Source of the DNA: an uncultured Paracoccaceae bacterium
GTDB lineage: Bacteria > Pseudomonadota > Alphaproteobacteria > Rhodobacterales > Rhodobacteraceae
Direction: 5' to 3'
Length of the DNA: 64,000 nt
Assembly: GCA_947503925.1 (NCBI GenBank)
Contig: CANNFQ010000004.1
Coordinates: 124,001-188,000, forward strand
This document shows positions 45,895 through 54,005 of the stretch, piece by piece (the stretch's first letter is position 1; each line of letters opens with the position of its first letter). The position numbers were made by a program, and so were the translations under genes. The notes under the pieces were generated by a model. That model did no database searches. It was not told the origin of the DNA and saw nothing but the letters and a program-made list of their open reading frames with translations.

Positions 45895-47085
45895 ATGTCC
45901 GACATTCGCGATCAGTACGAAGCCTACCCATACCCCGCCCGCGATCCGGCGGATGAGGCGAAGCGGCTGATCACGGGCTCCCCCTCGTTTCCGGTCGAGA
46001 TGGATCACTGTCTCTGGGCCGGTCAGCGGGACTGGTCGCAGAAATTGCGGGTGCTGGTGGCGGGTGGCGGCACGGGAGACGGGCTGGTCCAACTGGCGCA
46101 ACGGCTTCATGACGCAGGCAAGCCCTGTCAGATCACCTATATCGACCTGTCCACGGCATCGCGCAAAATCGCAGAGGCGCGGGTCGCCACGCGGCAGTTG
46201 GATAATATTGAGTTCGTGACGGGGTCACTGCTGGATGCGCCAAAGCTGGGGACGTTCGACTATATCGACTGCTGTGGCGTGCTGCATCACTTGTCCAACC
46301 CGGAGGTGGGATTGACCGCGTTGCGCGCGGCTTTGGCTCCAAATGGCGGGTTGGGGTTTATGGTCTATGCACCTTTCGGGCGGTCGGGCGTCTACCCGCT
46401 GCAAGCAGCGTTCAACCGGCTATACGGGCATTTGCCACCGCGCGCTCGGCTGAAGCACGCCAAACAGATGTTTGCCAAAATCTCCGAAACCCACCCGCTG
46501 AAACGCAATCCGCATTTGGGTGATCACCACCAATCGGATGCGGGCTTTTATGATCTGTTTGTGCATAGTCAGGACCGGGCATTCACCGTGCAGGAATGGT
46601 GCGATGCGCTGACAGATACCGGCTGGACGCTGACGTCATTCGCGCAGCCGGGATTGTATGATCTGGGGCAGTTCACCGACGCACCCGCCGGGATGGACAC
46701 AATCACACAGATGACAACAGCCGAAGAATTGCGCGGTACGATCAAGACCCATGTGGGCTATGCCAGGGCCTCGGGCGCGGCCGCACCGCAATGGCCTGCT
46801 ATGGCTGATCGGGTGCCGCATATCAGCGGCATAGCCGCCGAAGCTTTGGCGCAGGCGGTCAAGGCGCAGAAACTGCCACCGCTGCGCATCGGAGCAGAAC
46901 GGATCACGCTGACAATTCCGGCGAATGCTGCCCCATTGCTGGGGGGTGTGGACGGAACACGCAGTGTGGGCGACATCATCGGTCAAACAAAGATGGCGCA
47001 ACGCGAGGCATTGCGCATCTGGGGCAAGGTTGACGCAGCACTCTCCCCTTGGGGTCTGCTGCACTATTCGCGATTTCTGACCTGA
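45895..47085 (+). CDS. Class I SAM-dependent methyltransferase
   Basis: 396 residues. Starts RDQYEAYPYPARDP, the YPYP motif typical of a family of large methyltransferases with tetratricopeptide-like or winged C-termini. SAM loop VLVAGGGTGDGLVQLA near 52, acidic residue ITYIDLSTASRKIA near 80, and FDYIDCCGVLHHLSNP near 119. The last 130 residues form a second, helix-rich domain of unknown use. Substrate unknown. Three bases separate it from the asparaginase gene, so the two are probably co-transcribed. Confidence 0.85.
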   Translation: MSDIRDQYEAYPYPARDPADEAKRLITGSPSFPVEMDHCLWAGQRDWSQKLRVLVAGGGTGDGLVQLAQRLHDAGKPCQITYIDLSTASRKIAEARVATRQLDNIEFVTGSLLDAPKLGTFDYIDCCGVLHHLSNPEVGLTALRAALAPNGGLGFMVYAPFGRSGVYPLQAAFNRLYGHLPPRARLKHAKQMFAKISETHPLKRNPHLGDHHQSDAGFYDLFVHSQDRAFTVQEWCDALTDTGWTLTSFAQPGLYDLGQFTDAPAGMDTITQMTTAEELRGTIKTHVGYARASGAAAPQWPAMADRVPHISGIAAEALAQAVKAQKLPPLRIGAERITLTIPANAAPLLGGVDGTRSVGDIIGQTKMAQREALRIWGKVDAALSPWGLLHYSRFLT

Positions 47086-47174
47086 CGACATGCCGGGCGG
47101 TTGATCAATGCCGCCGCACAAGGCAGACAAGATGCAACACGACTGCCCGCATCCACCAACAGAAAGCCGCACCC

Positions 47175-47963
47175 ATGCCCTTTACCCTTGCCACCTGGAA
47201 CATCAACTCTGTTCGCCTGCGCGAAGATATCGTTGCGCGGCTGATGCGCGAGGAGGCGCCGGATGTCCTGTGCCTGCAGGAATGCAAAAGCCCGGTCGAC
47301 AAGATCCCGCTGGAGCAGTTTCAGGCGCTGGGCTACACCTACATGGTTGCGCGCGGGCAGAAGGGATATAACGGCGTCGCAATCTTTTCCAAAATCCCGA
47401 TGGTTGAGGCAGGGGCAGAGGACTATGCCGCACTCGGCCATGCCCGCCATATCGCTGGAAAGCTGGAAAATGGGGTGACCATCCATAACCACTACGTCCC
47501 CGCAGGCGGCGATGTTGCGGATCGGGAGGTGAACGAGAAATTCGGCAACAAGCTCGATTACCTCACGGACATGCGCGATGCCTATCACGCGGCAAAGCCG
47601 GCAAAGTCCATCCTTGTGGGCGATCTGAACATCGCCCCGCGCGAAGATGACGTCTGGAGCCACAAACAACTGCTGAAAGTGGTCAGTCACACGCCGATCG
47701 AGGTGGATCATTTCGGGCAGGTGATGGAGGCGGGAAACTGGTCCGACGTCACGCGCAATGACATCCCCGAAGGCCAGCTTTACAGCTGGTGGTCCTACCG
47801 CGCGAAGGATTGGGATGCCGCTGATAAGGGCCGCCGCCTTGATCACATCTGGGCCACACCCGATATCAAGAATGCGGCGCATGGGTCGCGGGTGCTGCGT
47901 GACGCGCGGGGCTGGGAAAAGCCCAGCGACCATGCACCCGTTTTTGCAACATTTGATCTGTAG
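47175..47963 (+). CDS. xth: Exodeoxyribonuclease III
   Basis: 262 residues from ATG 47175. Endonuclease/exonuclease/phosphatase fold: LATWNINSVRLR near 5, VLCLQECKS near 32 with the metal Glu, LVGDLNIAPREDDVW near 148, GRRLDHIWATPDI near 222 and KPSDHAPVFATFDL at the end. It acts on abasic sites and 3' ends in base-excision repair. The frame extends upstream to 47049 but that part is not conserved. Followed by an MDR protein gene after 9 bp. Confidence 0.92.
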   Translation: MPFTLATWNINSVRLREDIVARLMREEAPDVLCLQECKSPVDKIPLEQFQALGYTYMVARGQKGYNGVAIFSKIPMVEAGAEDYAALGHARHIAGKLENGVTIHNHYVPAGGDVADREVNEKFGNKLDYLTDMRDAYHAAKPAKSILVGDLNIAPREDDVWSHKQLLKVVSHTPIEVDHFGQVMEAGNWSDVTRNDIPEGQLYSWWSYRAKDWDAADKGRRLDHIWATPDIKNAAHGSRVLRDARGWEKPSDHAPVFATFDL

Positions 47964-47972
47964 GACCGCACC

Positions 47973-48998
47973 ATGACCCTGCCCGACACCATGAAGGCGC
48001 TGATCCAACGGCATGAAGGCTACGCAGGCACCCAGACCGGACCGAACCTTGCGGATATGACCCCGTTTGTGGCTTTGCAGGATGTGCCGGTGCCGGTGCC
48101 CGGGCCGGGACAGGTTGTGATCAAGGTGCATCTGGCCGCCGTGAACCCATCCGATATTCACTTCATCAAGGGCGAATATGGGCAACCCCGGATCAAAGGC
48201 GCCCCTGCCGGTTTCGAAGCCGTAGGCGAGGTGGTCGCCGGTGATACGCCGTTGATCGGACAACGCGTCAGTTTCTTTGCCAGCGCATCCGGGACATGGG
48301 CGGAATACGCGATGACGGATGCATCGGGGCTGGTGCCTTGCCGGGCCGATCTGGCCGAGCCGGATGCCGCCGGCCTCTTGGTCAATCCGCTGACGGCAAT
48401 CGCCATGTTCGATCTGGTCAAGGAAAGCGGGGCAGATAGCTTTGTGCTGAACGCGGCCGGTTCGCAATTGGGCAAGCTCCTGATTGCATTGGGCCGGGAC
48501 TACGGGATCAAACCGATCGCCGTGATACGGCGGGCCGAACAGGCGCAGGCTTTGCGCGATCTTGGGGCGGCAGAGGTGATCGTGACCGGCGAAGACGACC
48601 CGCTGAGACAGACGCAGAGCATCTTCAAAACCCTCAAACCGCGCATCCTGCTTGACGCGGTGGGGGATCAGTTCACCTCTGATCTGTTCTTTGCGATGCC
48701 AAGCCATGCGCGCTGGGTGAACTATGGGAAGCTTTCTACGGATGCGCCCGCGCTCAGCCAGCTTGGCCAGATGATCTTTCAGAACAAGGTGATCGAAGGT
48801 TTCTGGCTGACTCGCTGGATGAAGCAGGCGGATCCGGCCCGCGTTCCCGAAGCGTTCAGCGAGATACAGAAACGGTTCGTGACGGGCAAATGGACAACCG
48901 ATGTGGCCGGGATCGTGCCGCTATCCACCGCGATGACAGAATTGCCCAACGTGCTGGCCAAGCCGGACGGGAAAGCATTCATCGACCCTCGGAAATAG
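47973..48998 (+). CDS. Zinc-independent MDR oxidoreductase (quinone reductase-like)
   Basis: 341 residues. Medium-chain reductase without the zinc cysteines: PVPVPGPGQVVIKVHLAAVNPSDIHFIKGEYG near residue 33 and the Rossmann loop NAAGSQLGKLLIALGRDYGIKPIAVIRRAEQ near 160. This pattern fits quinone or enoyl reductases such as the QOR/CurA group. Substrate cannot be told. It stands 9 bp after xth and convergent to the XRE gene, with 1 bp between the stops. Confidence 0.82.
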   Translation: MTLPDTMKALIQRHEGYAGTQTGPNLADMTPFVALQDVPVPVPGPGQVVIKVHLAAVNPSDIHFIKGEYGQPRIKGAPAGFEAVGEVVAGDTPLIGQRVSFFASASGTWAEYAMTDASGLVPCRADLAEPDAAGLLVNPLTAIAMFDLVKESGADSFVLNAAGSQLGKLLIALGRDYGIKPIAVIRRAEQAQALRDLGAAEVIVTGEDDPLRQTQSIFKTLKPRILLDAVGDQFTSDLFFAMPSHARWVNYGKLSTDAPALSQLGQMIFQNKVIEGFWLTRWMKQADPARVPEAFSEIQKRFVTGKWTTDVAGIVPLSTAMTELPNVLAKPDGKAFIDPRK

Positions 48999-48999
48999 G

Positions 49000-49227
49000 T
49001 CAGGCAGGGTCCGCATCGGGCACAGCTTCCAGCAAGTCGCCAGGCTGGCAATTCAGCACGGCGCAAATCCCTGCCAGTGTTTCAAACCGAATCCCTTTGA
49101 CCTTGCCTGATTTCAGCAAGCTGATGTTCTGTTCGGTGATCCCGACAGCGTGGGCAAGATCGCGGGACTTCATCTTGCGCATGGCCAACATCACATCAAG
49201 ACGCACAACAATTGAAACATCGCTCAT
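49000..49227 (-). CDS. XRE-family small HTH regulator
   Basis: 75 residues from ATG 49227, overlapping the DUF2975 gene stop by 4 bp (ATGA). HTH: LDVMLAMRKMKSRDLAHAVGITEQNISLLKSGKVKGIRFETLAGICAVLNCQPGDLL. It is the single-domain type that commonly pairs with a DUF2975 membrane protein (YozG-like arrangement). The small regulator probably controls the two-gene operon; what signal the membrane partner gives is unknown. Confidence 0.85.
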   Translation of the reverse strand: MSDVSIVVRLDVMLAMRKMKSRDLAHAVGITEQNISLLKSGKVKGIRFETLAGICAVLNCQPGDLLEAVPDADPA

Positions 49228-49751
49228 ACGATGGCCCGGTTTTCGGCTGCAGCAGCGGATGCTTCGCGCATGGCCCACCCAATAACGATGATCAGGCCAC
49301 CTGACAGGGCGAAAAAGATCATCTCGCTATCCAGACCAATCGCCAGACTGCGCGCGCCGGGCGGGTTGGCCATCGTCAGCAGAACTGACTGCACGGGACG
49401 CACCAAAAACGGGACAACGGCCATCGCCACAAATCCCTGCCCGATCCGCTGGATCAGCCGGGCGGCATGATCCGTCAACACGTCACCAGCGACATAAGCA
49501 CCAAACAGTTTGCGCATTTCGTTCAGGGCCCACAGCAGGATTAGCGGGCGCAGCAGGCTAAGCCCGGCCGCCAGAATCAGCTGCGCACGCGTGGCATCCG
49601 GCGACGGGGTGATGTCGACGCTCAGTACATCAGGGGTCAGCGGCAGGGCCGCCAGACCACCCGCAATCGCCAAAGGCAGGGCAACCATCGCCGCGATGGT
49701 GATGCCGCGTAGAACGCCAGCCAGCTTCCGTACATGTTCCAGATTAGACAT
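49224..49751 (-). CDS. DUF2975-family membrane protein
   Basis: 175 residues with four hydrophobic spans (for example GITIAAMVALPLAIAGGLAALP, LILAAGLSLLRPLILLWAL, FVAMAVVPFLVRPVQSVLL and MIFFALSGGLIIVIGWAM). Pattern MRKLFGAYVAGDVLTDHAARLIQRIGQGF between helices 2 and 3 is typical of DUF2975. Partner of the downstream XRE regulator. The upstream region (49752-49816) is strikingly A/T-rich and shared with the divergent lipoprotein gene. Confidence 0.82.
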   Translation of the reverse strand: MSNLEHVRKLAGVLRGITIAAMVALPLAIAGGLAALPLTPDVLSVDITPSPDATRAQLILAAGLSLLRPLILLWALNEMRKLFGAYVAGDVLTDHAARLIQRIGQGFVAMAVVPFLVRPVQSVLLTMANPPGARSLAIGLDSEMIFFALSGGLIIVIGWAMREASAAAAENRAIV

Positions 49752-49816
49752 TTTTCACCTTTTTGTTTCTAAAATTTAATGTAAAACAATAAAAAGATAA
49801 TGTCAAAGGAGATTTC

Positions 49817-50332
49817 ATGCGTACCCTTCTGCTTTCGGCCCTGTTGATGTCGGCCTGCACCAGCATCGTGCCCTCAACCGTGATGCGTCTTGATGATGTA
49901 TCCCCAACAACAGCCGATCCTGCCGGGTTTGGTGTTGATCTGTCATTGCCTGCCGGTTTGGATGTCGTGCCGGGTAGTGCAATGCTGACATTCGCGGTAC
50001 GTCGCAGTGATACTGATCAAACGGTGTCGGGCCGTTTTGCCCTTGTACGTGCAGCCAACGTGTACCGGATGGCACCTGCCGATTTGTCCAAGTTGCGGGA
50101 TCTGCAAGCAATAGCGCGGCAGTGGAAGGCGCAAAATGATAGGGCAACAGAAGGATCGATTAGCATCAACCTCATCCCTTGCACGCAGGGCGATGGGCCG
50201 GATGCAGATGCACGGGTCAATATCGGGTTGCAGATGACCGAAACCGGTCGTTTTCTGCCATTGGTGCGTAACGGGCGCTTGTCCGCTGTTGCCACGCCAG
50301 CGGATATCAAAAACATGGCGGCATGTCCCTGA
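49817..50332 (+). CDS. Small outer-surface lipoprotein, unknown function
   Basis: 171 residues. Signal with lipobox LLMSAC, the lipid Cys at residue 14. The mature part is strand-rich (VVPGSAMLTFAVRRSDTDQTVSGRFALV) with one further Cys pair (ITLIPCTQG type, MAACP end). No family recognised. AAAGGAG precedes the ATG. The gene faces away from the DUF2975/XRE pair across a short A/T-rich stretch and ends just before a terminator. Confidence 0.75.
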   Translation: MRTLLLSALLMSACTSIVPSTVMRLDDVSPTTADPAGFGVDLSLPAGLDVVPGSAMLTFAVRRSDTDQTVSGRFALVRAANVYRMAPADLSKLRDLQAIARQWKAQNDRATEGSISINLIPCTQGDGPDADARVNIGLQMTETGRFLPLVRNGRLSAVATPADIKNMAACP

Positions 50333-50347
50333 TGCCCAAAAACGCAC

Positions 50348-50371
50348 AAGGCAGCCACGAAGGGCTGCCTT
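50348..50371. terminator. Hairpin terminator between convergent lipoprotein and YceI-OmpA genes
   Basis: AAGGCAGCC (50348-50356) and GGCTGCCTT (50363-50371) form a perfect 9-bp stem with loop ACGAAG. It lies past the stops of both the lipoprotein gene (plus) and the YceI-OmpA gene (minus), with A's before it on the plus strand giving a T run for the minus-strand gene. Confidence 0.75.
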
Positions 50372-50396
50372 GCATCTTTCAACCTGTGATACCGGT

Positions 50397-51485
50397 TTAC
50401 GCGTCAACGACCGAGAATTCGATCCGGCGGTTGCGCAGTTTGTTCTCGGCAGTGTCATTTGGTGCCAGCGGTGCTGCCTCACCATACCCGACAGAGCGGA
50501 CGCGATCAGCCTCTATACCTGCGCCAACAAGATAGGACAGAACGGCATTTGCGCGTGCTTCTGACAGGCTCTGGTTATATCTGGAATCGCCATCAGAGTC
50601 GGTGTGACCAGCGACCTGAATATTCAGATCCGGGCAACGGCTTATGATTTCCGCAATGCTGTTGAGAAAGGCGACGCTGTCCTCGGCCAGTGCGGCGCTG
50701 TTAGAGCCGAAATTGATTCGGTTCGACAAAGACAGGACTTCAAGACGACCCTTGCAGGCCTCAACCGTAAAGTCACCTTCAACTTCCAACGCAGCTTGCG
50801 CACCCAGGCCAGATTCATCAGCCATGATGTTCATCGCGGTGGCAAAACTTTGCAGATCGTCGGCCCGTTCGAACGTGAAATCAAATGTCACCGTTGCAGA
50901 TGGGATGATGTCCACCTTGGCGGCCTCTTCAAGCTTGTTCATGCCTTCCATCAGACCAAAGTCAGACAGCGGTAGCGAAATCGGGGTAGCAGATGTGACC
51001 GACACGCGGTCATCATCCAACAAGGTCACGGCAATCTCTGCTTCGCGCTCTGACGTGACGCCGTGCAAGGTAAGCGTGTAAGGGACGGTCATCACCTTGC
51101 GACGAACATCTTCAAGGTCGGAAATCGACCCAGGATCGATCTGCATAGTCACGACAGCTTCGGGGAAGCGGAAGGTTTCAAACATCAGGAAGCGCATGCG
51201 CACATTGCGCAGGTCAACCTTGGTGTCCACGGAATCCAGCAGAATGCGCACGGTCGCCAAACCGGTATCATCAATCGAACCGATATAGGTGGCAAAGGTG
51301 CTGGACTCGACCTTTGTTTCGTTCTTCACAGACTGGAAACGCAGGGCGGAGGCTTCGTTGTTCATGACCCAACCTGGCGCGAACACATTGTCCTGCGCAG
51401 CAGCAAACTGCGGACTCATGCACATGATGCCGGCAAGGGCAGTGTATTTCAGAAAGGTCGGTAGATTTTTTCGATTTGTTGGCAC
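50397..51485 (-). CDS. YceI-like domain fused to OmpA peptidoglycan-binding domain
   Basis: 362 residues. Signal peptide ending PQFAAA, cleavage near 30. Residues about 36-205 read as a YceI-type lipocalin barrel (VMNNEASALRFQSVKNETKVESSTF, later VRRKVMTVPYTLTLHGVTSEREAEIAVTLL). Residues about 250-360 are an OmpA domain: RINFGSNSAALAEDS, AGHTDSDGDSRYNQSLSEARANAV and RNRRIEFSV. Such a protein would bind an isoprenoid or other ligand in the periplasm while anchored to peptidoglycan. The gene is divergent from the caspase-like gene. A terminator lies past its stop. Confidence 0.82.
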   Translation of the reverse strand: MPTNRKNLPTFLKYTALAGIMCMSPQFAAAQDNVFAPGWVMNNEASALRFQSVKNETKVESSTFATYIGSIDDTGLATVRILLDSVDTKVDLRNVRMRFLMFETFRFPEAVVTMQIDPGSISDLEDVRRKVMTVPYTLTLHGVTSEREAEIAVTLLDDDRVSVTSATPISLPLSDFGLMEGMNKLEEAAKVDIIPSATVTFDFTFERADDLQSFATAMNIMADESGLGAQAALEVEGDFTVEACKGRLEVLSLSNRINFGSNSAALAEDSVAFLNSIAEIISRCPDLNIQVAGHTDSDGDSRYNQSLSEARANAVLSYLVGAGIEADRVRSVGYGEAAPLAPNDTAENKLRNRRIEFSVVDA

Positions 51486-51733
51486 GTCTTAACTCCACAA
51501 TCACAAATTAGTACATAATGCGGGTCAGTCGAAAAATGACCACATCTTACGAATGACGGTTGTCGGTACAGGTTCAGACAATGGGAATCTGCACGTCGAC
51601 AGGACGAATCGCAACGAATTCTGGCTATTTTATGGAGGCAGCAAAGTGTCGAGGGTTGCCTGATTCTATTGATCGGTGCGAAAATACGTGTAAGTGGGAC
51701 GAACGGCACCTTGTAGTACTTTTGGAGTTTTCT

Positions 51734-52900
51734 ATGTTTTTCAGACTTTTAGCTGCCTTCTGGGCGCTATCGATCGCTCCTCTCGGGGCACTTGCACAAG
51801 AACGCATTGCTTTAGTTATCGCTAACGGCGAATACCAAAATGTCACACCAGTTGCGCATGCGCGGGACGCAGCCGATGCAATCGAATCGGGTCTTGTTGA
51901 AATTGGGTTCGATGTTCAACGCCTCGAAAACGCTACAGCTGCGGAAATGCAGGCGAGTATTTTTGAATACGCGCAACGACTGGGCCAGACCGCACGTGGC
52001 AGTATCGGTTTTGTCTATTATGTCGGGCAGGGTGCCGCAATTGATACCAGAAATTACCTGCTGCCCGCCGACATTGTGTCGGATAATCCGGCGGATTTGT
52101 CTGTCTCGGCGGTCGACATGTCGACGCTTCTGACGGCGCTGAACTGGGATGAAGAAAAGAAATCAATCCTCGTCTTTGATTGCTGCGCTGGGGATGCTGG
52201 TTTTACCGAAGCGATTGCCGCAGATGGCAATCTGGTCGTGTTCACATCCGCCCTGGGTCGTGAAGCTGCGCAGGATGCGACATTCGCATGGCAACTGGCG
52301 GATGTCATGGTGCAAGCCAACCCTTTCCTTGACCTTGCCGCGATTGAGCTTGCTGCCAGCAAATCGTTTTTTGTGAGTTCGGCGCTGGACCCGTCAGAGG
52401 CGCCATCGCGTGACCCTGAAACCGTGGCATGGCAAGCAATTGAAAATAGCGATGCATCGGCTGATTTCGTGAATTTCCTCGAAAGCTTTCCAACTGGCCA
52501 ATATAGCGACCGTGCAAAGACACGGTTGGTTGCGCTCTTGGCTGATGAACTGGCCACCGCCCAACAACAGCAGCCAGTGGATGAACCGACGGCACCGGCT
52601 GCGCCATCAGCTGTCTTCTTTGACGTGCCACTTGAAGCTGGCGACCCCGAGGTTGTTGGCCAGACCTTGGCCGAGCTGATCAAGGGCAATCCCCTTTTCC
52701 CACCGGTGGAAGGGCTGCCAGAAAGCTATTGGAAGGATCAGCAATGTTCCAACTGCCATGACTGGCAGCGTGCAAACCTGTGCGATCAGGCAAACACCTA
52801 CCTGTCGGACGCGGGGTCAGAGAACCTGTCCAAGCAGCACCCATATGGCGGCACGTTCAAACAGAACCTGCGTGTCTGGGCCCAAGGCGGGTGTGAATAA
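51734..52900 (+). CDS. Exported caspase-fold protein with missing catalytic His and a CxxCH motif
   Basis: 388 residues from ATG 51734. Signal peptide ends LGALA near residue 21. The caspase (peptidase C14) fold is clear: RIALVIANGEYQNV at 24, then FVYYVGQGAAIDTRNYLLPAD where the usual GHG is GQG (Gln99 for His), and ILVFDCCAG with Cys150/151. A linker with VAWQAIENSDASADFVNFLESFP, usual in exported bacterial caspases, leads to a C-terminal part holding QCSNCHDW, a CxxCH (Cys338, Cys341, His342) as in c-type cytochromes. Likely a non-proteolytic relative, possibly heme-binding. Confidence 0.8.
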   Translation: MFFRLLAAFWALSIAPLGALAQERIALVIANGEYQNVTPVAHARDAADAIESGLVEIGFDVQRLENATAAEMQASIFEYAQRLGQTARGSIGFVYYVGQGAAIDTRNYLLPADIVSDNPADLSVSAVDMSTLLTALNWDEEKKSILVFDCCAGDAGFTEAIAADGNLVVFTSALGREAAQDATFAWQLADVMVQANPFLDLAAIELAASKSFFVSSALDPSEAPSRDPETVAWQAIENSDASADFVNFLESFPTGQYSDRAKTRLVALLADELATAQQQQPVDEPTAPAAPSAVFFDVPLEAGDPEVVGQTLAELIKGNPLFPPVEGLPESYWKDQQCSNCHDWQRANLCDQANTYLSDAGSENLSKQHPYGGTFKQNLRVWAQGGCE

Positions 52901-53076
52901 GGCGCCAGATGGCATGAAGGTGAATGCTGCCGAGGTCATTCATTGAAAATCGCGTGCGGTATTGCTATTTTGATCACATGCAAGGCGGCGGGCACCTTCC
53001 GCCGCGTTTCCAGGAGGACAATGCACTGTCTCTTACCACCTCGGCTGATAATGCAGCCAACCCCGGGGCGCGCAGC

Positions 53077-53433
53077 ATGAGCGCCCCAAAAACCGCGACG
53101 AGCGAAAGCCTCTTGGCGGCCGTTCTGAAATCCCTCGAAGATGACAAAGGCGAAGACATCGTGCAGATCAGCCTGCGCGGCAAGTCCGAGATGGGCGATT
53201 ACATGGTGATCGCCAGCGGCCGTTCGACCCGGCAGGTCACCGCCATGGCAGAAAAGCTGACGGATCGACTGAAGCAGGAATTCGGTGTCATTTCCAAGGT
53301 CGAGGGCAAGGATACCGGCGATTGGGTTCTGATCGATACCGGCGATATCATCGTCCATATTTTCCGCCCCGAAGTGCGCGAATTTTATCAGCTTGAAAAG
53401 ATGTGGCAGTCCGGGGCCGCCGCGGCGGGCTGA
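53077..53433 (+). CDS. rsfS: Ribosome silencing factor RsfS
   Basis: 118 residues from ATG 53077. Core SLLAAVLKSLEDDKGEDIVQISLRGKSEMGDYMVIASGRSTRQVTAMAEKL and DTGDWVLIDTGDIIVHIFRPEVREFYQLEKMW fit RsfS (DUF143), which binds L14 and keeps 30S and 50S apart in starvation. The frame runs back to 52924. A strong AGGAGG at 53012 lies 8 bases before an in-frame CTG (53026), so the true start could be that CTG, adding 17 residues. Coupled to rlmH: TGATG overlap at 53431. Confidence 0.88.
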   Translation: MSAPKTATSESLLAAVLKSLEDDKGEDIVQISLRGKSEMGDYMVIASGRSTRQVTAMAEKLTDRLKQEFGVISKVEGKDTGDWVLIDTGDIIVHIFRPEVREFYQLEKMWQSGAAAAG

Positions 53434-53903
53434 TGCGCGTCCATATCTGCGCTGTAGGCCGTTTGCGCAAAGGGCCTGAGCGCGACCTTTATGATGATTA
53501 CCTCACCCGGTTTGACCGGACAGGGCGGGCACTTGCCCTTGGTCCTGCGCAGCTTATCGAAGTCGAAGACAAAAAGGGCGGCGGCATGGCCGCCGAAGCG
53601 ATGCTTTTGGGGCGCGCTATCCCCGATGGGTCACTGATCTGCACGATGGATGAGCGTGGCAAGCTGATGTCGTCACCGGATTTTGCCAAACAACTGGGCA
53701 ATTGGCGCGATCATGGGCGCCAGGATGTCGCCTTCGTGATTGGTGGGGCGGATGGGATTGATCCGACTTTGCGCGCGCGTGCCGATGCCAGCCTCAGCTT
53801 TGGCAGGATGGTCTGGCCCCACATGCTGGTGCGGGTCATGCTGGCTGAACAGCTTTACCGTGCGGCCTCCATTATTGCCGGTGGTCCTTATCACCGGGCG
53901 TAG
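53433..53903 (+). CDS. rlmH: 23S rRNA pseudouridine-1915 N3-methyltransferase RlmH
   Basis: 156 residues from ATG 53433, sharing one base with the rsfS stop. SPOUT methyltransferase: MRVHICAVGRLRKGPERDLYDDYLTRF at the start, TMDERGKLMSSPDFA near 70, knot FVIGGADGIDP near 100 and the terminal LAEQLYRAASIIAGGPYHR. It methylates pseudouridine 1915 in 23S rRNA. The rsfS-rlmH pair is conserved widely. Confidence 0.95.
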   Translation: MRVHICAVGRLRKGPERDLYDDYLTRFDRTGRALALGPAQLIEVEDKKGGGMAAEAMLLGRAIPDGSLICTMDERGKLMSSPDFAKQLGNWRDHGRQDVAFVIGGADGIDPTLRARADASLSFGRMVWPHMLVRVMLAEQLYRAASIIAGGPYHRA

Positions 53904-53925
53904 GAGCCTCCGGCGGGAGTATTTA
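53901..53925 (+). repeat. Gene-end motif GCCTCCGGCGGGAGTATTT
   Basis: Right after the rlmH stop comes GAGCCTCCGGCGGGAGTATTTATGG. I recall near-identical GCCTCCGGCGGG-xxTATTT stretches at many gene ends in Rhodobacteraceae; GCCTCC/GGCGGG pairing gives a short hairpin with a T run after it, so it may act as a weak terminator. This is the only copy seen in the window. Confidence 0.5.
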
Positions 53926-54005
53926 TGGCGAGATGATGAGGCGATTGGTTTTGTTTTTGCTGATGTCGCGCTAATGGACATGTCAGGAAAATGAAGGAGT
54001 TCGCC

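Noticed and set aside
47064-48707. 547-codon open frame on the minus strand
   Set aside because: Fully antisense to xth and the MDR gene, both of which have clear family motifs; composition is the usual shadow of GC-rich coding sequence.
53021-53023. ATG three bases after AGGAGG as the rsfS start
   Set aside because: Out of frame with rsfS and too close to the Shine-Dalgarno.
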